From: JBBQNY01 sp038221545
GTDB lineage: Bacteria > Pseudomonadota > Gammaproteobacteria > Xanthomonadales > Ahniellaceae
Assembly: GCA_038221545.1 (NCBI GenBank)
Contig: JBBRIE010000052.1
Span: 1-15,668, forward strand
Length of the DNA: 15,668 bases
Direction: 5' to 3'
The position numbers were made by a program, and so were the translations under genes. Of this stretch, positions 7,607 through 14,367 are shown in pieces; position 1 is the first letter of the stretch; each line of letters begins with the position of its first letter. Under the pieces are notes generated by a model. The model saw only the letters and a program-made list of their open reading frames with translations. It was not told the DNA's origin and did no database searches.

Positions 7607-9970
7607 GTGCGGCGTTGGCTGCGGCTTCTGCTGGCCGCGGGCGCGGTTGCGCTGGCGATGATCGCCATCGATCGCTGGCCGCATCCACCGCTGTCGGCGC
7701 ACGTACCGACGTCGAGCGCGGTGTTCGATGCGCGCGGCACGCTGCTGCGGCTGACGCTCGCGGACGACGACAAGTACCGGCTGTGGATCCCGCTCGACCA
7801 GCAGCCGCAGGCGTTGATCGATGCCGTCAAGCTGCAGGAGGACCAGTGGTTCGACTGGCACCCGGGGTTCAATCCCGTCAGCCTCGCGCGCGGGGCGTGG
7901 ACGAGCTACGTCGCGCGCGACGGGCGCCAGGGCGGCTCGACCCTCACCATGCAGCTCGCGCGCCTGGTCACGCGCAGCGACACACGCACGGTGGCCGGCA
8001 AAGTCCGCCAGGTCGTGCAGGCAGCCTGGCTCGAACTCCGCTACTCGAAGCGCGAGATCCTCGAGGCGTATCTCAATCTCGCGCCGTACGGCGGCAACAT
8101 CGAGGGCGTCGGCGCGGCGAGCCTCATCTATTTCGACAAGTCGCCGGCGGCGCTGGCGCTGCCCGGGATCCTGACCCTCGCCGTGATCCCGCAGGATCCC
8201 GGACATCGCGCGCGCTGCACGCGTGCCGCGCCGATCTGCGCGGGCGCGGCCACCGACGAGCTGCACGCGGCGCGGTCGCGACTGTTCGAGCGCTGGCGCC
8301 AGCTGCACAAGGTGGACCCGGAGACGAGCGCGCTGATGCAGCTGCCGTTCGGATTGCGACCGTCGCACCGGCTGCCGTTCGCGGCGCCGCACTTCGTCGA
8401 GCGCGTACTGCGCGACGTCGAGGGACGCGAGCCATTCGCGCGGATCGAAACGACGCTCGACCTGCGCCTGCAGCGCGTGCTCGAGCGCCAGGTTGCGCAA
8501 CACATCGCGCGCCAGCGCACGCGCGGCATCCGCAATGCCGCCGCACTGCTGGTCGATACGCGCGATCTGTCGGTCAAGTCACTGGTCGGATCGGCCGACT
8601 ATTTCGACGCCGCCATTTCGGGCCAGGTCAACGCGTCGCGCGCGAAGCGTTCGCCCGGCTCCACGCTCAAGCCCTTCATCTATGCGCTCGCGCTCGACCA
8701 GGGTGTGTTGCATCCGCGCACGGTGCTGCGCGACGTGCCCACCGCATTCGGCGTATTCACGCCCGAGAATTTCGACGGACAGTTCCTCGGCCCTGTAACC
8801 GCCACCGATGCGCTGGTGCGCAGTCGCAATATTCCGGCGGTCGGCATCGCCGCGCGGCTCTCGAATCCGGATTTCCACGGCTTCCTCAAGTCCGCCGGCA
8901 TCAGCCGCATGGCCAGCGCGAGCCACTACGGCCTCGCACTCGTGCTCGGCGGTGGCGAGGTGACGATGGAAGAGTCCGCCACGCTGTACGCGATGCTGGC
9001 GAACGGCGGCGTACAGCGGCCCTTGCGCTGGCGCGCCGCCGATCCGCCCGCTGCGGGCACGCGCATGCTGAGCGCGGAGGCGAGCTTCGTCACGCTCGAG
9101 ATGCTGCGCGAGAACGAACGGCCCGACGGCGCCTTCGCCGCGCGGGCGTCGCGCCTGCCCGTCTACTGGAAGACCGGCACCTCGTGGGGCTTCCGCGACG
9201 CATGGACGGCGGGCATCGTCGGTCCGTACGTGCTGGTCGTCTGGGTCGGCAATTTCGATGGCGCCGGCAATCCCGCGCTGATTGGCGTCGAGGCCGCGGC
9301 GCCCTTGTTCTTCCGCATGGTGGATGCGCTCGCCGCGCACGACGCGCGCATGGTCGAGCCACTGCGGCTGCCGCCGCCCGGCGTGCGCAAGGTCGAGGTA
9401 TGCACGGGCAGCGGCGACCTGCCGAATGCCTGGTGCCCTGAACGGGCGCGCGCGCAGACCTGGTTCATCCCGGGCAAGTCGCCGATCCGCGTCAGCCAGC
9501 TGCACCGCCAGGTCACGGTCGACACGCGTACCGGCCGGATCGCATGCCCGCCCTACGATCCGGCATTCACCACCACCGAGGTACACGAGTACTGGCCGTC
9601 CGACCTCGCGCGAGTGTTCCGCCAGGCCGGCATGCAGCGGCGCCCGCCGCCCGCAGCGGCGCATTGCGGCGACGCCGGATTCACGGCTGCGCGCGACGAC
9701 GAGGCCGTCCGGATCACGTCGCCCCGGCGCGGCGCAAGCTATGCGCTGCGCATGCACGGCGGCCATTCCGCCCCGGTCGTGCTGAACGCGACAGTGGACG
9801 CGAACGTCACTGGCGTGTTCTGGTTCGTCGATGATGCTTACGTCGGCAAGTCCACGCCCGCGTCGTCCCTCACGTGGCCTGCGCGCGCCCCCGGCGCCTA
9901 CCTCGTGCGCGCCGTCGACGACCGCGGCCGCAGCGACACGCGCGAACTGCGCGTCATTGCCGAGCGGTGA
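7607..9970 (+). CDS. pbpC: penicillin-binding protein 1C (bifunctional transglycosylase/transpeptidase)
   Basis: This 787-residue class A penicillin-binding protein makes glycan strands and cross-links peptidoglycan from the periplasmic face of the inner membrane; E. coli PbpC has 770 residues. An N-terminal signal anchor (RRWLRLLLAAGAVALAMIAI) is followed by the GT51 glycosyltransferase domain, with Glu78 in KLQEDQWFDWHPG and GGSTLTMQ at 109-116. In the transpeptidase domain the three active-site motifs are present: STLK (352-355), SRN (406-408) and KTGTS (522-526). Residues from about 703 form the C-terminal domain typical of PBP1C (BiPBP_C), starting ITSPRRGASY. GTG at 7607 is preferred because it gives a family-like N-terminus; ATG at 7460 in the same frame would force translation of the palindromic repeat. 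It forms a functional pair with the upstream macroglobulin. Confidence 0.93.
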   Translation: MRRWLRLLLAAGAVALAMIAIDRWPHPPLSAHVPTSSAVFDARGTLLRLTLADDDKYRLWIPLDQQPQALIDAVKLQEDQWFDWHPGFNPVSLARGAWTSYVARDGRQGGSTLTMQLARLVTRSDTRTVAGKVRQVVQAAWLELRYSKREILEAYLNLAPYGGNIEGVGAASLIYFDKSPAALALPGILTLAVIPQDPGHRARCTRAAPICAGAATDELHAARSRLFERWRQLHKVDPETSALMQLPFGLRPSHRLPFAAPHFVERVLRDVEGREPFARIETTLDLRLQRVLERQVAQHIARQRTRGIRNAAALLVDTRDLSVKSLVGSADYFDAAISGQVNASRAKRSPGSTLKPFIYALALDQGVLHPRTVLRDVPTAFGVFTPENFDGQFLGPVTATDALVRSRNIPAVGIAARLSNPDFHGFLKSAGISRMASASHYGLALVLGGGEVTMEESATLYAMLANGGVQRPLRWRAADPPAAGTRMLSAEASFVTLEMLRENERPDGAFAARASRLPVYWKTGTSWGFRDAWTAGIVGPYVLVVWVGNFDGAGNPALIGVEAAAPLFFRMVDALAAHDARMVEPLRLPPPGVRKVEVCTGSGDLPNAWCPERARAQTWFIPGKSPIRVSQLHRQVTVDTRTGRIACPPYDPAFTTTEVHEYWPSDLARVFRQAGMQRRPPPAAAHCGDAGFTAARDDEAVRITSPRRGASYALRMHGGHSAPVVLNATVDANVTGVFWFVDDAYVGKSTPASSLTWPARAPGAYLVRAVDDRGRSDTRELRVIAER

Positions 9971-10038
9971 CGGGCCTGCGCGGAACTTCGCGGCGCCCGC
10001 GCCGTCCACTCCTGTCGACCGCCGAGGGGATCCATCGC

Positions 10039-10809
10039 ATGCGCACCTTGTTCCTGTTGTTCCTTCTGCTTGGCGGGTCGCTCGCGCACGCCGACACACT
10101 CGCCGAACTCAGACGCTTGCTGGCGACGCTCGACGGCGTCGATCCGATCAGTGCAAAGCTCGGCTTCACCCACTCGCAGAGCCGCAAGGACGACACGACC
10201 GACGACCGCAAACCGGCCACCGTGGGCGCCGACGTCGGTGCCGATGCGCAGGGCGTGCGCATGAGCTTCGCGCGCCGCACGCTCGACACTGCCATTGCGG
10301 AGGCACGGCAGACCGATCCCGAAGCCAGGCGGCCCGTCAGCGGAGCGCTCGCGGAAGTTCGCGTGACCGATGTCGACGAATACCTGAGCGCGGCACCGAA
10401 GCTGCTGGCCACGCTCGAACGTGCCCGGGTGCTGGAGGACAAGGCCGGTACGTGGCACGGCCAGCCCGCGCGCGTGCTCAGGCTGAAGCTCGACCCGCCG
10501 CTCAGCAAGCGCGACCGCAAGTACGTGAAGAAGCTCGACGCCAGCGCGCGCATCTGGCTCGCCGCCAACGGCGTGCCGCTTGCGGCGGAGCAGGACTTCG
10601 TGCTGTCCGGGCGCGCGCTGCTGGTGGTGAACTTCGAATCGTCGACCAAGGAATCTTTCGAGTTCCAGCGCCGCGGCGACCGGCTGGTCGTAGTTCGGCA
10701 TCGCCGCGCCGACACCAGCTCGGGCGGCGGCGAGAGCGGGACGCGCAGGATCGATGTCCGCCTCACGCTCGCGCCGCAAACCTCGCAGGCACCGGTCGAC
10801 TCGCGCTAG
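10039..10809 (+). CDS. exported protein of unknown function, linked to pbpC
   Basis: I do not recognise the family. The 256-residue product starts with a clear signal peptide, MRTLFLLFLLLGGSLAHA, with a likely cleavage after AHA at residue 18, so the protein should be periplasmic or outer-membrane associated. No lipobox cysteine and no later membrane segment is seen. The mature part is rich in charged residues, with a basic stretch LSKRDRKYVKKLD around the middle and a beta-rich second half. The general layout (signal peptide, helical lead, repeated beta-strands) would fit a LolA/LolB-like carrier fold, but that is only a guess. GAGGGGA at 10024-10030 is a good ribosome binding site for the ATG. 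It lies 68 bp after pbpC on the same strand, so co-transcription with the macroglobulin-PBP1C genes is likely. Confidence 0.75.
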   Translation: MRTLFLLFLLLGGSLAHADTLAELRRLLATLDGVDPISAKLGFTHSQSRKDDTTDDRKPATVGADVGADAQGVRMSFARRTLDTAIAEARQTDPEARRPVSGALAEVRVTDVDEYLSAAPKLLATLERARVLEDKAGTWHGQPARVLRLKLDPPLSKRDRKYVKKLDASARIWLAANGVPLAAEQDFVLSGRALLVVNFESSTKESFEFQRRGDRLVVVRHRRADTSSGGGESGTRRIDVRLTLAPQTSQAPVDSR

Positions 10810-11098
10810 CCGCCAGCTGCTTCAAGACCGACATCGACAACACGTGCAACTCGTCGTGCAGCCAGGTTTTGCAGTCGCCGGGCATCAACCACGCGACGAT
10901 GCCGACGCCCGTCGTCGTGCGCTGGGCGCATCGCTGTCCGGCCAGACCATCGAGCACAGGCGAAATGGGACACGCAGTCGGTGTTCGACTTCAGCTGCGG
11001 CAACTACATTTGGTTGCATCATGCCCAGACTCCGGGCTGCGGCGCATTCATCCGCCGGCGTCTACGCTTGGCGGAGCTTTGGCGGTGCACGGGTGTCC
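10810..11098. other. 289-bp gap without a convincing gene
   Basis: No open frame here has both a plausible start with ribosome binding site and family-like content. By eye the stretch is less GC-rich than its flanks. Right after the stop of the exported protein one plus-strand frame reads ASCFKTDIDNTCNSSCSQV, and a different plus-strand frame later reads FDFSCGNYIWLHHAQTPGCG. Neither has its own start. They could be pieces of a decayed cysteine-containing gene, or chance. No terminator with a T-tract was found. A promoter for the exonuclease gene is expected here but I cannot point to one. Confidence 0.3.
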
Positions 11099-11947
11099 AT
11101 GAAAATCGCGACGTACAACGTCAACGGCATCCGCGGTCGCATTGCCCGGCTGCTCGACTGGCTCGCGCGCGAATCGCCGGACGTGGTGTGCCTGCAGGAA
11201 CTCAAGGCCGACGACGACAGCTTTCCCATCGCGGAGATCGAGGCCGCGGGCTACGGTGCGATCTGGAAGGGGCAGCGCGCGTGGAACGGCGTGGCGATCC
11301 TCGCCCGGAATACGCAGCCCGTCGAGAGCCGACGAGAACTGCCGGGCGACCGCACGGACGAGCAGAGCCGTTACATCGAGGCCGCCGTCGATGGCGTCAT
11401 CGTCGGATGTCTCTACCTGCCGAACGGCAATCCGAGGCCGGGTGCAAAGTTCGACTACAAGCTCGCGTGGTTCGAGCGACTGCTCGTGCACGCGGACGAA
11501 CTGTTCGGGTGCGGCCATCCGGTGGTGCTCGCCGGTGACTACAACGTCGTGCCCACCGATTTCGATATCTACGATCCCAAGTCATGGCGCCGCGACGCAT
11601 TGCTGCAGCCCGAAACCCGCGAGCGCTACAGCCGCCTGCTCGCTCAGGGCTGGCTCGACTCGCTGCGTGCGCTGCATCCCGACGAGCGCATCTACACATT
11701 CTGGGATTACTTCCGCCAGCACTGGCCGCGCAACGCGGGACTACGCATCGACCACCTGCTGCTCAACGCCGAGCTGGCCCCGCGCCTCAACGGTGCCGGT
11801 GTCGACAGCTGGGTGCGCGGCGAAGAGGGCGCGAGCGACCACGCACCGACATGGATCACGCTCTCGAAGGCATCAGCGCCAGCAAGGCGGAAGGCTGCAG
11901 ACAAGAAACCGCCTGCCCCCAGGGCATCCCCGGGAAAGCGTCGCTAA
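11099..11947 (+). CDS. xth: exodeoxyribonuclease III (AP endonuclease family)
   Basis: The 282-residue product belongs to the exonuclease III/APE1 family, which cuts DNA at abasic sites and removes 3' blocking groups in base excision repair in the cytoplasm. Metal-binding and catalytic motifs appear in order: NVNGIR with Asn7, CLQELK with Glu34, WNGVAIL, YLPNGNP with Tyr106, GDYNVVPTDFDIYDP with Asp147 and Asn149, RIDHLL with Asp218, and SDHAP with Asp247 and His248. MKIATYNVNGIR is the standard N-terminus, which fixes the start although the ribosome binding site is weak. The last 25 or so residues form a basic Lys/Arg/Pro/Ala-rich tail (PARRKAADKKPPAPRASPGK) beyond the catalytic fold, possibly an extra DNA contact. 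It appears to be transcribed alone. Confidence 0.95.
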   Translation: MKIATYNVNGIRGRIARLLDWLARESPDVVCLQELKADDDSFPIAEIEAAGYGAIWKGQRAWNGVAILARNTQPVESRRELPGDRTDEQSRYIEAAVDGVIVGCLYLPNGNPRPGAKFDYKLAWFERLLVHADELFGCGHPVVLAGDYNVVPTDFDIYDPKSWRRDALLQPETRERYSRLLAQGWLDSLRALHPDERIYTFWDYFRQHWPRNAGLRIDHLLLNAELAPRLNGAGVDSWVRGEEGASDHAPTWITLSKASAPARRKAADKKPPAPRASPGKRR

Positions 11948-12246
11948 CCCGAATCCTGCCGATGCTGGCGGTGTCGCCCCGCGACGCCGCAAGTCGCCAC
12001 CTTGCGTGTGAAGACTGCGCAGGAGCTCGACAACCCGCCGCTGTGCGCCCGTCGTTCAAATGCGCGCGGTAGTACTGCGCGGGTTGCAAGCCGCGTGTCG
12101 AGCGTCGACACGCGGGCGTCGTGCGCCTTCAGTCGATCGGCTTCCGTGCTTCGACGCGATCGCCGTCGCCGTTATTCGCCACGGTTCGTGTCCCATACAG
12201 TGATCGCCGGATACGCTGCCATCATGAAACACATTCCCGTTAATGC
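11948..12246. other. 299-bp gap upstream of the AraC-type regulator
   Basis: No gene-sized coding region was found. The gap holds a perfect inverted repeat (12091-12115) and the start of a possible short leader ORF (12224). A loose sigma-70-like pair can be drawn at TTATTC (12172-12177) and CATACA (12194-12199) with 16-bp spacing, well placed to drive the regulator gene; the match is poor and is given only as a candidate. No T-tract terminator follows the exonuclease gene. Confidence 0.35.
12091..12115. repeat. perfect inverted repeat, 11-bp arms with 3-base spacer
   Basis: The arms are CCGCGTGTCGA (12091-12101) and TCGACACGCGG (12105-12115), separated by GCG. It may be a terminator hairpin for the exonuclease gene, although no T-run follows it, or an operator for the downstream regulator (131 bp before its start). 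The very short loop disfavours a simple RNA hairpin and slightly favours a dimeric protein-binding site; the sequence alone does not settle this. Confidence 0.6.
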
Positions 12247-12250
12247 ATGA
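12224..12250 (+). CDS. possible 8-codon leader ORF overlapping the regulator start
   Basis: ATG at 12224 opens a short frame, MKHIPVNA, whose TGA stop overlaps the regulator's ATG as ATGA (12247-12250). The regulator has no good Shine-Dalgarno sequence of its own, so terminating ribosomes could re-initiate there. The leader also lacks a strong ribosome binding site, and so short an ORF can occur by chance. Confidence 0.25.
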   Translation: MKHIPVNA

Positions 12251-13131
12251 ATGCAGATTCTCTGGACGGTTTGCTCCGCAACTTCGCGGTAGCGCCCAGC
12301 CTCATCCACTTCGGACCGTTGTGCGGAGAATTCGCAGCGACGCTGGACGGGGACCATGGCAACGTCCACCTCATCCATGGCGGCTGGGCCGATGTCCGGC
12401 ACGAGGAACTGCCTGCCGTATACATCACGGAGCCTACGCTGCTGTTCTATCCGCGCCCTCTGGCGCACTGGTTCGTGACGGATGCGCAGTCCGGTGCGGA
12501 TTTCCTGTGCGCCACCGTCGCGTTCCGCGTCAGCCCCGCCAATCCCATCGTGCAGGCGCTGCCGCCGCTGGTGGCCGTCACCCTGTCAAGCGCACCGGAG
12601 ATGCAGGCGACGATTGATCTCCTGTTCGCCGAGGCGTCGGCGAATCGATACGGCAGGAAGGCCACGGTCGACCGCCTTTTCGAAGTGCTGCTGACACAAT
12701 TGCTGCGCAAGGTCCTCAATGACGGAATGATGTCAAGCGGAATGCTCGCGGGACTTGCCCATCCGCAGCTCGGGAAGGCGCTCGTCGCCTTCCACGACGC
12801 GCCAGGCCAGGCGTGGACGCTCCAGAAGCTCGCGGAGATGGCCGGAATGTCCCGCAGCCGGTTCTCGCAGGTCTTCAAGTTCACCATTGGCGAGACAGTC
12901 GGCGAGTACCTGGTGGGCTGGCGGCTCGCGCTTGCGCAGGAGCTGCTCCGCCGATCGATGCCGCTCAAGCACGTGGCCGACAAGGCCGGATACGGAAGCC
13001 CACTCGCGCTCACGCGCGCATTCAGGTCCAGGCTCGGGGTGTCCCCGCGTGACTGGCTGCAATCGGAAGGATCGGACGCCATCGCCTGGAACCAGACCGG
13101 TGCTGCGCCTTCGTCACGGGCCAGCGCCTGA
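12247..13131 (+). CDS. AraC-family transcriptional regulator with cupin-type N-terminal domain
   Basis: The product has 294 residues. The C-terminal part (about 189-272) is a double helix-turn-helix of the AraC/XylS type: AWTLQKLAEMAGMSRSRFSQ is the first recognition unit, and MPLKHVADKAGYGSPLALTR with the following AFRSRLGVSPRDW is the second, carrying the family GYGSP and SPRDW signatures. Residues 1-160 look like the cupin_6 sensor domain found in many AraC regulators of oxidoreductase genes (LLFYPRPLAHWFVTD and an ALPPL segment). The ligand is unknown. ATG at 12247 gives MNADSLDGLL, a normal start for this subfamily. By eye its codons are somewhat less GC-extreme than its neighbours', a weak hint of separate origin. 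No adjacent oxidoreductase target is seen; the next plus-strand gene is DUF3597, so the target may be distant or itself. Confidence 0.9.
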   Translation: MNADSLDGLLRNFAVAPSLIHFGPLCGEFAATLDGDHGNVHLIHGGWADVRHEELPAVYITEPTLLFYPRPLAHWFVTDAQSGADFLCATVAFRVSPANPIVQALPPLVAVTLSSAPEMQATIDLLFAEASANRYGRKATVDRLFEVLLTQLLRKVLNDGMMSSGMLAGLAHPQLGKALVAFHDAPGQAWTLQKLAEMAGMSRSRFSQVFKFTIGETVGEYLVGWRLALAQELLRRSMPLKHVADKAGYGSPLALTRAFRSRLGVSPRDWLQSEGSDAIAWNQTGAAPSSRASA

Positions 13132-13233
13132 CTGTCCACCGGCGTTTCGTGCGCGGTTATTTTCGGTACATCGACGCGGTGGCCACAATGAACCCTTGAT
13201 GCAGCGAATGTCTCGCTCCCGCAGAGGTGCTTC

Positions 13234-13692
13234 ATGCGTATCTTCGACAAGATCTTCGACAAACTTGGCTTCGGCAAGCGCAAAATATTCACTCCGACCG
13301 GGCGATCCGGTGGCGGTGGCGGCTACCCTTCCTCGCCGGTCCTCAGCGGCGGTTCGAGCACTGCGCCCGCGGCGCCCTCGGCCAATTCCGTGGCTGCGCC
13401 GCCGGCAGCGGCCGCGCCGATCCCGATCAGCGAGGTCGACGTCATGTCGAAGCTCGAGGCGATGGCGGCCGAGAGCGCGCAGAAGTTGAACTGGAAGACG
13501 TCCATCGTCGACCTGATGAAACTCCTCGGTCTCGACAGCAGCCTCGCCGAGCGCAAGGAACTCGCGCTGGAGCTTGGTTGTCCGCAGGAAAAGATGGGTG
13601 ACTCGGCGGAGATGAACATGTGGTTGCACAAGGCGGTGCTGACCAACCTCGCACGCAACGGCGGCAACATCCCCGCGCACATGCTCGACTAG
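13234..13692 (+). CDS. DUF3597 family protein
   Basis: This 152-residue cytoplasmic protein matches the DUF3597 family, whose function is unknown. The N-terminus MRIFDKIFDKLGFGKRKIF looks like an amphipathic, positively charged helix that could touch a membrane or partner. Residues 24-63 are a low-complexity Gly/Ser then Ala/Pro linker, partly encoded by a short GGTGGC tandem. The conserved C-terminal domain runs from about residue 68: SAQKLNWKTSIVDLMKLLGL, SSLAERKELALELG, then MNMWLHKAVLTNLARNGG and PAHMLD at the end. These segments match the family as I know it. AGAGGTG (13223-13229) is a good ribosome binding site 4 bases before ATG. It is probably a single-gene unit, since a strong hairpin follows 9 bases after the stop. 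Confidence 0.9.
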   Translation: MRIFDKIFDKLGFGKRKIFTPTGRSGGGGGYPSSPVLSGGSSTAPAAPSANSVAAPPAAAAPIPISEVDVMSKLEAMAAESAQKLNWKTSIVDLMKLLGLDSSLAERKELALELGCPQEKMGDSAEMNMWLHKAVLTNLARNGGNIPAHMLD

Positions 13693-13701
13693 GCCATTCC
13701 A

Positions 13702-13733
13702 GGGGGCATCGGCGCATGCGCGTCGGTGCCCCC
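13702..13733 (+). terminator. hairpin terminator candidate after the DUF3597 gene
   Basis: GGGGGCA (13702-13708) pairs with TGCCCCC (13727-13733), and the inner bases extend the stem to about 14 pairs with two G-T wobbles and a 4-base loop. It begins 9 bases after the stop codon. No T-run follows (GCCGCGG), so classical intrinsic termination would be weak; it may instead act as a 3' stability structure. Confidence 0.5.
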
Positions 13734-13764
13734 GCCGCGGAAGGGTGCAGTGGCAGGCGCGCGG

Positions 13765-13770
13765 CATAAT
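13765..13770 (+). promoter_or_regulatory. candidate -10 box for yaeQ
   Basis: CATAAT differs from the sigma-70 consensus TATAAT at one base and lies 36 bases upstream of the yaeQ ATG, just after the hairpin of the previous gene. No good -35 sequence is found at normal spacing, so the call rests on the -10 alone. Confidence 0.35.
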
Positions 13771-13805
13771 GTGCTCGCGCTGCACAGGCGCCAGGAGTCG
13801 TATGC

Positions 13806-14363
13806 ATGGCGCTCAAGTCCACCATCCAGAAGGCGTCGCTCGAGATCAGCGACATGGACCGCGGCTACTACGCGACCCATGCGCTGACGCTCGCGCAGCA
13901 TCCGTCCGAAACCAGTGAGCGGCTGATGGTGCGGCTGCTCGCGTTCGCGCTGCACGCCGACGAGCGGCTCGAATTCGGTGCGGGACTGAGTGCGGACGAC
14001 GAACCCGACCTCTGGCGCAAGTCGCTGACCGGCGAGATCGAACTCTGGATCGATCTCGGGCAGCCGGACGAGCAGCGCATCCGCAGGGCCTGCGGGCGTG
14101 CACGGCAGGTTGTCGTCGTCACCTACAGCGGGCGCAGCGCTGACATCTGGTGGGACAAGACGGGCGCCGCGCTGGCGCGTTCACGCAACCTGACGGTCAT
14201 GGACATTCCCGCAGAGTCCGCGACAGCATTGGGAGCGCTGGCCGGCCGCAACATGCAGTTGCAGTGTCTGATCCAGGAGGGCAGCGTGCAACTGATGGAC
14301 CCGCACGCGACCGTCAGCTTCGATCCCAACGTGCGGCTCGCCGCGGCCTCCACGTCGCGCTGA
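13806..14363 (+). CDS. yaeQ: YaeQ family protein
   Basis: The product has 185 residues, close to E. coli YaeQ (181). YaeQ proteins have a compact fold related to PD-(D/E)xK nucleases; their cellular role is not settled and I do not assign one. Family landmarks seen are the start MALKSTIQKASLEISDMDRG, the segment ATHALTLAQHPSETSERLMV, DEPDLW followed by LTGEIELWIDLGQPDEQRI (containing the conserved acidic residues of the nuclease-like core), and VVVVTYSG. AGGAG (13793-13797) lies 8 bases before the chosen ATG at 13806; another ATG at 13802 is out of frame. The flavoprotein gene starts 4 bases after its stop, so the two form a transcription unit. Confidence 0.93.
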   Translation: MALKSTIQKASLEISDMDRGYYATHALTLAQHPSETSERLMVRLLAFALHADERLEFGAGLSADDEPDLWRKSLTGEIELWIDLGQPDEQRIRRACGRARQVVVVTYSGRSADIWWDKTGAALARSRNLTVMDIPAESATALGALAGRNMQLQCLIQEGSVQLMDPHATVSFDPNVRLAAASTSR

Positions 14364-14367
14364 CTCG

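Noticed and set aside
12002..12250. An 82-codon plus-strand ORF upstream of the AraC-type gene
   Set aside because: The translation is Arg/Ser-rich with no domain and no ribosome binding site, and it runs through the inverted repeat. Only its last 8 codons are kept as a speculative leader.
13310..13325. GGTGGC tandem in the DUF3597 gene as a phase-variation tract
   Set aside because: There are only about two to three units, and the unit length is a multiple of three, so length changes would not shift the frame.
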